From assembly GCF_027912675.1 (NCBI RefSeq), contig NZ_CP115757.1, positions 2,232,001 to 2,296,000 of the forward strand: a stretch of 64,000 nucleotides of DNA, read 5' to 3'. Shown here one piece after another: positions 40,043-48,024 of this stretch; the first letter of the stretch is position 1, and each line of letters starts with the position of its first letter. Source of the DNA: Paracoccus sp. SCSIO 75233. Lineage in GTDB: Bacteria > Pseudomonadota > Alphaproteobacteria > Rhodobacterales > Rhodobacteraceae. Under the pieces are notes generated by a model. It was given only the letters and a program-made list of their open reading frames with translations, was not told the DNA's origin and did not search any database. A program made the position numbers and the translations under genes.

Positions 40043-40977
40043 TGGCTGATACTCGCAGTGTTCAGGGCCAGCCGCCGGGTTTCCCAATCGACAAGCTCAC
40101 GCAACCCGTCATCAAGCGGAACGCGCGGGCGCCAGCCATATCCGATCAGTTCCGGCGATGGCGGTGCCGAAACGATATTGCGGGGGGCGCTGCTGTCGCC
40201 CGAAATCGGATCAAAAGGTTGTCCGGTCAGTCGCGCAATACGTTCCGTGATCTCCGCCAGACAATGCGGTTTGCCCGTCGAGACAGTGACCGATGGTGGC
40301 AAATCCGGCGCGTGATCGGCGATGAGTTGCAGCGCCGAAACGGCGTCCGACACATACAGCAGATCGCGCTGCGCCATCGGTTGCCGCGGCGGATCAAGCC
40401 TGCCCGTCAGGGCCTGATTGACCGCGTAGGGAATGAAAAAACTGGTCGGTTGGGTCGCGCCGTAAACCAGACCGAGCCGCGCCGTGACCGCTGGAATCCC
40501 GCTTTCCGCGCGCCAGATACGCAGCATATTTGTGCCGATGAGGATCGACAGCCCATAAACCCCGTCGGGATGCTCACAATCCGGATCCCCCTTCGCAAGT
40601 TCCGCCAGTGTTCCGGCCCGCACAATGCTGTCGGGCGGCGTATCGAGCGCGGCGATCTCCTGAAGCAGAAGGTGCAGCGGGCGCAGGTTCTGGTCGATTG
40701 CTTCCGGCAGGCCATCCATCCCGCCCTCACGAAACCTGATTTCGGAGGCAAGCAGAAACATCCGCTCCGCCCGGGCACGCCGCAACGCCGCCGCCATTGT
40801 CGCCCGATCACCAAAATCGAGCCGTTCGACCCGCAACTGACCGAGGACATCACGCAGACGCCACAGATCACTACCGGGCCGCGCAAATATTGTGACCTGA
40901 TCGCCCCTGCACAGGCAGTCGCGAACAAGATGCGACCCGATGAACCCGGTCCCCCCGGTGATGACGACGCGTGCCAC
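40039..40977 (-). CDS. NAD-dependent epimerase/dehydratase-like protein without the catalytic lysine
   Basis: 312 residues of the extended SDR family: cofactor motif GGTGFIG (8-14), C-terminal substrate half with RDLLYVSDAVSALQLI. In the family active site YxxxK, Tyr141 is kept (VYGLSILIG) but position 145 is Ile (codon ATC), and the usual Ser/Thr region reads VRAGTLAEL. It may therefore have lost redox chemistry, use another base, or act as a binding subunit. In the CDP-sugar cassette it is placed where a C4-ketoreductase or epimerase would be expected. Confidence 0.75.
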   Translation of the reverse strand: MARVVITGGTGFIGSHLVRDCLCRGDQVTIFARPGSDLWRLRDVLGQLRVERLDFGDRATMAAALRRARAERMFLLASEIRFREGGMDGLPEAIDQNLRPLHLLLQEIAALDTPPDSIVRAGTLAELAKGDPDCEHPDGVYGLSILIGTNMLRIWRAESGIPAVTARLGLVYGATQPTSFFIPYAVNQALTGRLDPPRQPMAQRDLLYVSDAVSALQLIADHAPDLPPSVTVSTGKPHCLAEITERIARLTGQPFDPISGDSSAPRNIVSAPPSPELIGYGWRPRVPLDDGLRELVDWETRRLALNTASISQ

Positions 40978-40995
40978 TATCCCGATCCGCCCCGG

Positions 40996-42234
40996 TTATT
41001 CCACGATTTTCGGAAAGGGCAGCGGCAGGATGAAACGACCCCCGGCCGCTTCGTAATCCGCAAGCTGGGTGCGGATTTCATCAAAGAAATTCCAGGCCAG
41101 CACGAGCAGGTAATCCGGCTTCCTTTCGGCGATCACGGAGGGGTCATGGATCGGGATTTGCATCCCCGGCGACAGCATCCCCTGTTTAAGCGGGTTGCGG
41201 TCGACAAGATATTCAACCGTCTCTGGCCCGATGCGGAAAAAATTCAGCAGCGTATTGCCCTTGGCCGGCGCGCCGTAACCGGCGATGCTCGCCCCCTCTG
41301 CCTTGAGACGGCCGAGAAGATCGTGCAATTCCTCGCCGACTTTTCGGGCGCGATCTGCAAACCCCTCGAACGTCGCTTGTTCGGTCATGCCCGCCTCGTC
41401 CTCAGCGGCGAGCATCCTTGTCACCTCCTCGCTTGGGTCTGTCACCATGTCGGCCCGCCGGATGAAAACCCGCATCGAACCGCCATGCACCGGCAGATAG
41501 GTCACATGCTGAACCGCCATCCCCGCCCGCTCCGCCATGCGGACGAGCGAGCGGAGGCTCATCTCCGACAGATGTTCGTGATAGATGTTATCGAACTGGT
41601 TGGTGCGGATAATATCGCGGCCCCAGGGCACCTCCACCACGAACCAGCCATCATCCGTCAGCAAGCGACCGATGGCGTCCATGAAACCGGCCAGATCACC
41701 GATATGATTGAGCGTGTTGGTCGTCGAAATCACCTTGGCGCGGCCATATTTCGCCCGCACCTCGTCTGCGGTTTCGGGACCGAAATAGGCGACGTGAACC
41801 TCGACCCCGTTTTCCGCGGCACGCTCGGCCAGATTGGCCGCCGGATCGATGCCCAGCGTTTTTGCGCCCATCCGATTAGCAAAGCCCAGCATCAGCCCGT
41901 CATTGCAGCCAATATCGGCAATCAGCCCACCTTCGGCTTTTTCGACAAGCACCTGCGCCAGTTCCTCAAAATGGCCATGCATCGTGACCGCACCCGAGGG
42001 AATATACAGATAATGGCGGAAAAACCCCTCCGGGATCTGATCGGCGACCTGAATCATGCCGCAATCCAGACAGGCCTGCGAATTCAGTGGAAAACCCGGC
42101 TGCGGCTGGCCCGCATCCTCGGGCCGGACCAGCATATTCGCTGGCAGATGATCGCCCATCGGCAGGAACAGGAACAGCCTGTCAGACCCGCAGGCCCGGC
42201 AATGCGTCATGATGGATGCAACGGGATCGACCAT
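40996..42234 (-). CDS. Sugar C-methyltransferase, SAM-dependent
   Basis: 412 residues with the three-part layout of deoxysugar C-methyltransferases (TcaB9/TylC3 type): N-terminal zinc domain with Cys12, Cys15, Cys55 and Cys58; SAM domain with ADIGCNDGLML (from 106) and IGIDP-like GID; the catalytic motif YHEH (218-221) in NIYHEHLSEMS; and a C-terminal domain with GYGAPAKGNTLLNF. These enzymes add a methyl to the carbon next to a 4-keto group of an NDP-sugar. Lies between the dehydratase-type and SDR genes of the cassette. Confidence 0.9.
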   Translation of the reverse strand: MVDPVASIMTHCRACGSDRLFLFLPMGDHLPANMLVRPEDAGQPQPGFPLNSQACLDCGMIQVADQIPEGFFRHYLYIPSGAVTMHGHFEELAQVLVEKAEGGLIADIGCNDGLMLGFANRMGAKTLGIDPAANLAERAAENGVEVHVAYFGPETADEVRAKYGRAKVISTTNTLNHIGDLAGFMDAIGRLLTDDGWFVVEVPWGRDIIRTNQFDNIYHEHLSEMSLRSLVRMAERAGMAVQHVTYLPVHGGSMRVFIRRADMVTDPSEEVTRMLAAEDEAGMTEQATFEGFADRARKVGEELHDLLGRLKAEGASIAGYGAPAKGNTLLNFFRIGPETVEYLVDRNPLKQGMLSPGMQIPIHDPSVIAERKPDYLLVLAWNFFDEIRTQLADYEAAGGRFILPLPFPKIVE

Positions 42235-42235
42235 G

Positions 42236-43441
42236 TCAGACCGTCTCCTTACTGTATTGGCGGGCGAAATCGCGGAAGGTATCGTGCATATAGTCGATCT
42301 GCGGCTGATCCAGCCCGTGATGGCAGGCCAGCAGAATCCCGCCCCGCATCACGGTGTCGGCGATCGGATAGCCTTCGGGCCGGGTTCGCGCTGTGATCTT
42401 CTTCATCGCAGGCTGGCGCAGGATATTGCCGGTAAAGACCGGGCGGGTCTGGATCTCCCGCTCCTCCATCCAGATTTGCAGGTCACGTCGGCTGAAGGGC
42501 GCGTCCTCGCGCAGCGTCAGCGGGAAAGCCAGCCAGCCGGTGCGGGAGCTGGGCAGTTGCCGGGGCAGGATGAACCAGTCTTCATAATCACGGAAAAACG
42601 CCTCGTGCTGGGCGAAGTTCTGCTCCCGTGCTGTGATATTGTTGTCCAGTTTGCCGAGTTGAACCAGACCGAATGCGGCGCTGATTTCGGAGGGCTCAAG
42701 ATTATACCCTAATTCCTCGAACAGGAATTTTGCATCATAGGAAATCCCGTCGAGTTCCACGTTGAAGCGGTTCTCAATCGCCTCGCTGCCCTCCTGAAAC
42801 AGGGACGAGGTCCGCCCCCAGCTGCGCAAAAGAAGCGCCCGGCGTGCCAGATCATCGTCGTTCACGCATAACATCCCGCCATTGCCCGCGCCGTTGATGA
42901 CATGGCTGCCGTAAAAGCTGGTGGTCGAGATGTCGGAATTCACGCCCGTGCTGACCCCGTCGATCGTCGCGCCGAGCGTGTCGGCGCTGTCCTCGATCAC
43001 CTTGAGATCGTGCTTCTTCGCAATCTCGCCGATCTGCTGCCAGTCCGGCAGGTTGCCGATCAGCGACGGGATCATGATGGCCCGCGTCTTTGGCCCGATC
43101 ATGGATTCGATCTGCCCGACATCGGTGTTATACGTCCCTTCCGCCGCGTCGACGAAAGCGGGAACCAGCCCGTGCTGGACAATCGGGCCAACCGTCGTCG
43201 CGAAGGTCAGCGCCGGGGTGATCACCTCCGCCCCTTCCGGCAGATCGAGCAGGGCCACAGCAATGAAATTCGCGGATGACCCGGAATTGACCATTATCCC
43301 ATGCCGCTTGTCGAACAGCGCCGCGACCTTGTCCTGCATCTCGCGCACATGCCTGCCCATCTGGGTCGAGCTGCGCAGGACCTTCACAACCGCCTCGATC
43401 TCTTCCTCGCCATGTACGGTCTGACCATAATTCACGCGCAT
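42236..43441 (-). CDS. DegT-family PMP-dependent sugar 3-dehydratase homologue
   Basis: 401 residues of the DegT/DnrJ/EryC1/StrS family. In place of the PLP-binding lysine it has His180 (SFYGSHVINGAG), as in CDP-6-deoxy-glucose-3-dehydrase (E1/RfbH) and in ColD, which deoxygenate rather than transaminate. VIEDSADTLGA holds the cofactor-ring aspartate. E1 carries a [2Fe-2S] cluster bound by cysteines; here only a few scattered cysteines are present (for example Cys192) and no CxC cluster, so the ColD-type mechanism is possible. The CDP-glucose genes upstream give its substrate as CDP-4-keto-6-deoxyglucose. Confidence 0.85.
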   Translation of the reverse strand: MRVNYGQTVHGEEEIEAVVKVLRSSTQMGRHVREMQDKVAALFDKRHGIMVNSGSSANFIAVALLDLPEGAEVITPALTFATTVGPIVQHGLVPAFVDAAEGTYNTDVGQIESMIGPKTRAIMIPSLIGNLPDWQQIGEIAKKHDLKVIEDSADTLGATIDGVSTGVNSDISTTSFYGSHVINGAGNGGMLCVNDDDLARRALLLRSWGRTSSLFQEGSEAIENRFNVELDGISYDAKFLFEELGYNLEPSEISAAFGLVQLGKLDNNITAREQNFAQHEAFFRDYEDWFILPRQLPSSRTGWLAFPLTLREDAPFSRRDLQIWMEEREIQTRPVFTGNILRQPAMKKITARTRPEGYPIADTVMRGGILLACHHGLDQPQIDYMHDTFRDFARQYSKETV

Positions 43442-43450
43442 CTTTGCTTC

Positions 43451-44578
43451 CTATCCTGCGATTTCCAAATCCGGCGACTGCGCCATCAGTCTTTCATATT
43501 CCGCGATCTGATCGGTGGTGACGCGCCGCATATCGGCGCCGCCTGCATGCGCGCGATACCATTCGGCTGTCATCCGCAAAGCCGTCTGAAGGCTCAGCCG
43601 CGGTCGCCAGGCCAGATGCAGCCGCGCCTTTGTGCTGTCGAGCCTGAGCAGCCCGGCCTCCGGCGGACCTGCAGCGTCGGTTCCGAAGGCGAAACGCGGC
43701 GCGCCCGGACCCCATTCCTGCGCGAAAATCCGGCAAAGCTGACCGACCGGCACCGTCGCCTCCGCATCCGGGCCGAAATTCCACGCCCCGGCCATCCGCC
43801 CCCTGTCTCCGCCCAGCAAACCGGCGGCCACGGCCAGATATCCGGCCAGAGGTTCGAGCACATGCTGCCACGGGCGGACGCTGCGGGGGTTGCGGATCAG
43901 CGTCTCCTGCCGGGCGGCAGTGGCCCGCACAATATCGGGGATCAGCCGGTGCGGCGCCCAGTCGCCGCCGCCAATGACATTCCCCGCCCGGACCGAGGCC
44001 AGCTGCGCCCCATCCTGATCGCGAAAGAACGAGCGCCGATAGGCCTGCGCCACCAGTTCCGTGCAGCCTTTGGAGGCGCTGTAGGGATCGGACCCACCGA
44101 GCGGGTCGACCTCCCGATAGCCCCAATCCCATTCGTTGTTCTCATAGCATTTATCGCTGGTTACGACGACAATGCCCCGAAGAGAGGGGATACGCCGCGC
44201 CACCTCCAACACATTGGCGGTGCCGACGACATTGGTCATGAAGGTCTGGACCGGCCCGTCGTAGCTGTCACGGACGATCGCCTCCGCCGCCATGTGAATG
44301 ACCAGATCGGCGTCGAAATCCGCTGCCGCAGCACTCAGCGCCATCGGATCATTAATATCCGCAATCCGGCTGTCGCAGCTTTCCGCCACCCTCGCCAGAT
44401 CGAACAGCGCCGGCCGGGTCTGCGGTGCCAGCGAAATGCCGCGCACCTCCGCACCCAGCATATGCAACCACAGCGTCAGCCAGCCACCCTTGAACCCCGA
44501 GTGCCCGGTCAGAAGCACCCGCCGACCGGCGAAGACATCGCGCAGCGCGGGCCATTCTTCCTGGGTGGCGATATTCAT
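43451..44578 (-). CDS. rfbG: CDP-glucose 4,6-dehydratase
   Basis: 375 residues. NAD motif TGHSGFKGGWLTLWL (from 24), then ADLVIHMAAEAIVRDSY, TSDKCYENNEW and the catalytic YSASKGCTE (YxxxK) and SVRAGNVIGGGDWA; these are diagnostic for the CDP-glucose enzyme against the dTDP type. It converts CDP-glucose to CDP-4-keto-6-deoxyglucose. Adjacent to rfbF, with the shared base of stop and start at 44578. Confidence 0.93.
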   Translation of the reverse strand: MNIATQEEWPALRDVFAGRRVLLTGHSGFKGGWLTLWLHMLGAEVRGISLAPQTRPALFDLARVAESCDSRIADINDPMALSAAAADFDADLVIHMAAEAIVRDSYDGPVQTFMTNVVGTANVLEVARRIPSLRGIVVVTSDKCYENNEWDWGYREVDPLGGSDPYSASKGCTELVAQAYRRSFFRDQDGAQLASVRAGNVIGGGDWAPHRLIPDIVRATAARQETLIRNPRSVRPWQHVLEPLAGYLAVAAGLLGGDRGRMAGAWNFGPDAEATVPVGQLCRIFAQEWGPGAPRFAFGTDAAGPPEAGLLRLDSTKARLHLAWRPRLSLQTALRMTAEWYRAHAGGADMRRVTTDQIAEYERLMAQSPDLEIAG

Positions 44579-45393
44579 CAGATCACCGCCCGAGGCGCGG
44601 AGGCCACATCGGTCGCGATGTTATCAAAGTCCAGCCAGGGCGGCGGGGTCCGGTCACTGACCTCGTTCAGCGCATTTCGGTCGCGGATCGTGTCCATCGG
44701 ATGCCAGAACCCGTAATGCTTGAACGCGACCAGCTGTGCGTCCGCCGTCAGATTGACCATCGGGGATTGCTCCAACGGTTCCATATCGTCGACAAGGTAG
44801 TCGAAGACCCCCGGCTCGAACACAAAGAAGCCGCCATTGATCCAGGTTTCATACCGGCGCACCTTTTCGGTGAAGGCGCTGACCAGATCGTTCTCCCCAA
44901 GTTCCATATTGCCAAAACGCGCCGGAGGCTGCACGGCGGTCACGGTGGCAAGCTTGCCGTGGCGGCGATGAAACTCCAGCAGCCGGTCGATCTGCACATT
45001 TCCCAGGCCGTCGGAATAGGTGACCATGAAGGTCTCGTCCCCGACCCAGTCGCGCAGGCGGCGGATACGCCCGCTGGTCATGGTCAGCGCGCCGGTATCG
45101 ACAACGCTGACATTCCAGCCGCCGGAAGAAATCGGCTTCAGCCGCAGATCGCCGGTATCGACATCGACCGTGATATCATTGGCAATCAGGTGATAATCGG
45201 AGAAAAATTTCTTCAGCATCAGGCATTTATAGCCTGCCGCCACAATGAACTCGTTGTGACCGAAATGGCTGTAGATATCCATCACCCGCGCGATGATCGG
45301 ACGTCCGCCCACCTCAACCATCGGTTTGGGGATCGACACCGTTTCCTCGGCCAGCCGGGAGCCGAGACCGCCTGCCAACAGGATCGTTTTCAT
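44578..45393 (-). CDS. rfbF: Glucose-1-phosphate cytidylyltransferase
   Basis: 271 residues. Nucleotidyltransferase signature LAGGLGSRLAEET with KPMVEVGGRPI, then AAGYKCLMLKKFFSDY and TYSDGLGNVQID. It forms CDP-glucose from CTP and glucose-1-phosphate and commits sugar to the cassette. The order rfbF-rfbG-DegT matches 3,6-dideoxyhexose loci; C-methyltransferase replaces the usual E3/paratose-type genes. Its start overlaps the upstream membrane gene by 4 bases. Confidence 0.95.
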   Translation of the reverse strand: MKTILLAGGLGSRLAEETVSIPKPMVEVGGRPIIARVMDIYSHFGHNEFIVAAGYKCLMLKKFFSDYHLIANDITVDVDTGDLRLKPISSGGWNVSVVDTGALTMTSGRIRRLRDWVGDETFMVTYSDGLGNVQIDRLLEFHRRHGKLATVTAVQPPARFGNMELGENDLVSAFTEKVRRYETWINGGFFVFEPGVFDYLVDDMEPLEQSPMVNLTADAQLVAFKHYGFWHPMDTIRDRNALNEVSDRTPPPWLDFDNIATDVASAPRAVI

Positions 45394-47027
45394 CCGTCTC
45401 CTCCATCCGTTGTCGCAGCAGCGTCTTTCGTAGGTGCGAGCCAGAGAACCGCCTCGCCATAGCGGTCGGTGATCTGGGGGAAGGCGCGCGCCACATATCC
45501 GTTCGCTTGCGCATAATCGACCAGAGCCTGATCAAGCACGGCGTCAAAACCGGTCAGCAGCGCGACCGGCGGGTCATCGTAGAACAGCGTTTCCACACCG
45601 TCCGGCCCGGTGATGGCAAACTGCGTCAACTCCTCCGGTGCCGCGTAGGGTACCACACGGTAGCCAAAAGGTCCGGCGGAAAATTCCGGGTATATGCGCA
45701 GTCCAGCCTCCAGCGGATAGATCGGTGCCAGGGTCGCCACAGGCCCCTGAGCGGATAACCCGGCTTCGGCAAAAGCAGTACGCAGCGCCTGCGCGCCACG
45801 CACAACATTCGCAGTCGTAAACCCGGCGGGGTCGCGAAGCGCATTCAGCCCGAGCGCAAGGCGGGTGCCGCCGCTGAACACCATCAAAACCAGCGCAACC
45901 GACATTGCGAGGCCGAGATGGCGCCGGTTTTCCGAAGCGCAACGGCGATAGAAAAGTGCGATCAGGATGGGCAATCCTGCCAAGGGCGCCGCATAATATT
46001 GCGGAAACCCCGGCGTTGGCAGAAACCCGAACGCCGCCGCACTGATGGTTACAGCCGCGATCACCACAGCCGCCTGACCCGGCCAGCCCGATGCGCTTTC
46101 ACCCCGGCGAGACATCACCCACGAAAATATGGTGACGAACAGCAACAACATCGCAGCACCAAAGAACCAGACCGATAGCGCCAGCTGGAATTTTTGCGCT
46201 GCACGCAGGGCAAGCCCCGGCTCCATCGCCGCGTTTGCCTGCCAATAGGCGACATGGGGACCTGTATGGTAGCCTGCGATATGGGCGAAAAACAGCTCTG
46301 TCTGGGTCAGGGCCAGCCAGAACAGCGGCAGCGCACCGACGATGCCCCCCAGGCCGACCGGCAACACAAGGAAACGCAACCTTTCAGTGAAGGTCAGTTC
46401 GCGCGGCACCAGAAAGCAGCCTATTGCCACGGCTGGCACAAAGGCGATGGCGCTGATCTTCAGACCGCATGCGATTGACAGCGACACCCCTGCGACGAAC
46501 AGAGGCCAGAATGTCGGCCGCCCCTCTGCCAGCGCAATCGCGAACAGGCCAAGCCCAAGGACCACGAATGGCAACGGCAGAAGGTTGTTCGTCGCGACCA
46601 TACCGGTCTGGCCCAGAAAGACATCTGTCGCCATCAGCCCGGCGGGACCGAAAAACGCCACCAGCCTTGATCCAGTCAATCGCCAGCCGATCCAACCAGT
46701 GCACCCGAGCAGCAGCAGCCAGGCCATAAATACCGTCAGCCGCGCGACCGCCAGTAGCCCGAAAGAGGGCAGCAGCAGATGCATGCCGCGAAACAGCCAG
46801 GCCGAATATGGCACATGGTTGAAGAATATATCGCGGTAAAGCTCGTACTCGCCCAGCAAAACCGCGGGCGGGACGAACATGAATTCATCACGGCGCAGAT
46901 CGTAATCCATGATCCGGCCGAACAGGCTGGCCAGCAGGATCAGGCTCAGAATCACCGCGCCAGCCGCGATCAGACCAGAACGCCGCGACGCCCCCCCCGC
47001 TGACAATGTATCGGCACCCCCACTCAT
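45390..47027 (-). CDS. Multi-pass membrane glycosyltransferase (GT-C fold)
   Basis: 545 residues from the ATG at 47027 (overlaps the GtrA stop by 4 bases). About ten membrane helices. The first periplasmic loop has DYDLRRDEFMFV (Asp47-Glu48), the acidic site typical of GT-C enzymes that use lipid-phosphate sugars, and the C-terminal about 120 residues are soluble and periplasmic. In Gtr systems such a protein is the variable serotype-specific transferase that moves the sugar from undecaprenyl phosphate to the O-antigen or another surface glycan. Confidence 0.8.
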   Translation of the reverse strand: MSGGADTLSAGGASRRSGLIAAGAVILSLILLASLFGRIMDYDLRRDEFMFVPPAVLLGEYELYRDIFFNHVPYSAWLFRGMHLLLPSFGLLAVARLTVFMAWLLLLGCTGWIGWRLTGSRLVAFFGPAGLMATDVFLGQTGMVATNNLLPLPFVVLGLGLFAIALAEGRPTFWPLFVAGVSLSIACGLKISAIAFVPAVAIGCFLVPRELTFTERLRFLVLPVGLGGIVGALPLFWLALTQTELFFAHIAGYHTGPHVAYWQANAAMEPGLALRAAQKFQLALSVWFFGAAMLLLFVTIFSWVMSRRGESASGWPGQAAVVIAAVTISAAAFGFLPTPGFPQYYAAPLAGLPILIALFYRRCASENRRHLGLAMSVALVLMVFSGGTRLALGLNALRDPAGFTTANVVRGAQALRTAFAEAGLSAQGPVATLAPIYPLEAGLRIYPEFSAGPFGYRVVPYAAPEELTQFAITGPDGVETLFYDDPPVALLTGFDAVLDQALVDYAQANGYVARAFPQITDRYGEAVLWLAPTKDAAATTDGGDG

Positions 47028-47440
47028 GCTGCGCCCTTCCCGCGACGGAAGCCCATGACCCGTCCGATCAGCAACCACGAGGCGACCACGACGAACGGCA
47101 GCACGACCAGCTGCGCCAAAAGCGGGCCAAGCCCCTGCCCCATCACCAGCCTGAGCGCCAGCGCGTTGCCCGCATAAAGCAGCAAATAGCTGGCCAGATA
47201 GGCGGGAAGCCTGTCCCAGCCACGCACCAGAAACACATGCCGCGCGTGAACGCGGAAATTCCACAGCGAACCAAGAACGAACTGAACCGCCAGAGCCAGT
47301 TGCGCCGGCAACCCCATCAGCACCGCAACCGCGTAAATCGAATAACCAACCGCTGTATTTGCCACGCCAGCCAAGAAGAACCGCAACATCGTCGCCGGCG
47401 TCGAAAATCCCTGCGTGGTATTTCTGGGCCCGCCCACCAT
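47024..47440 (-). CDS. GtrA-like small membrane protein
   Basis: About 138 residues from the ATG at 47440 (a start at 47389 is also possible; no site has a good Shine-Dalgarno). Four membrane helices with the GtrA pattern RFFLAGVANTAVGYSIYAV, QFVLGSLWNFRVHARHVF and two further helices. GtrA proteins are thought to flip the lipid-linked sugar to the periplasmic face. First gene of the eight-gene minus-strand unit that ends with the GtrB-like gene at 39056. Confidence 0.82.
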   Translation of the reverse strand: MVGGPRNTTQGFSTPATMLRFFLAGVANTAVGYSIYAVAVLMGLPAQLALAVQFVLGSLWNFRVHARHVFLVRGWDRLPAYLASYLLLYAGNALALRLVMGQGLGPLLAQLVVLPFVVVASWLLIGRVMGFRRGKGAA

Positions 47441-47631
47441 TACAAAAACACGCGCGACCGATGAACGCCCTGTGTCAGCGGGAGAAATACATTCCTCAGC
47501 AATTGAAAACAAAATATAAACTCAACCATAATAAACACCGGAAATACGCCACCCCTTCATGAATAGCTTGCGAGAGACTCATTCATTTTGCAAGAAAATC
47601 AGCACCTGTATTTTTCGCAGGTCGTAGATTT

Positions 47632-47700
47632 TTACACTGTATTTTAATCAATTTTATCAATACGCAAAAACGATCCACATTTATGAACTGTACAGTGTAA
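47632..47700. repeat. Inverted repeat, 10-bp arms, 49 bases apart
   Basis: TTACACTGTA at 47632-47641 and its exact complement TACAGTGTAA at 47691-47700. The DNA between is very AT-rich. The arrangement could be a pair of sites for a dimeric regulator forming a loop. No transposase is near, so insertion-sequence ends are unlikely. Confidence 0.7.
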
Positions 47701-47855
47701 TTTATACACCCTTCGATTGATCCAGCCTCCATCAACTTCATCGCAAACGAAATCCATACCCACTGTTCCGCCTCAAAATGGGCATTTCTTTCAGATCAAA
47801 ATCAATTCTAGAAAGCGGGCCATTCCTTCGCAGCAGCATTCCCGCAGCCCCTCAA

Positions 47856-47877
47856 CACCTATCAATTCTGATAGGTG
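47856..47877. repeat. Perfect palindromic hairpin, 9-bp arms
   Basis: Arms CACCTATCA and TGATAGGTG around ATTC. No T-run on either side, so not a classic terminator. It lies 148 bases before the flippase start and may be an operator or an mRNA-leader hairpin. Confidence 0.7.
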
Positions 47878-48024
47878 CAACATGCTTGCACCAAATATCG
47901 GCCTGTGTATTCCTTTAACCCAAGCGCCTCCACAGAAAACAATGGCAAAAAATGCCATTACTTTCAGGAAGAAATTCAGGCAGATTTTCGGAAGCCGCAG
48001 CATTGATCGGGAGAGTATTGGGGC

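Larger units (their letters stand above)
47441..48024. promoter_or_regulatory. 584-base AT-rich divergent spacer
   Basis: No gene is supported. It is much richer in A and T than the surroundings and separates the Gtr-like unit from the flippase gene. It holds two inverted repeats, listed separately. The composition is consistent with acquired DNA or a strong regulatory region. Confidence 0.6.

Noticed and set aside
40042..42396. 784-codon open frame on the plus strand across the SDR and methyltransferase genes
   Set aside because: Antisense shadow of two clear minus-strand genes; composition unlike a protein.
47632..47700. Insertion sequence ends
   Set aside because: No transposase frame between or beside the arms and no target duplication seen; the spacer is only 49 bases.
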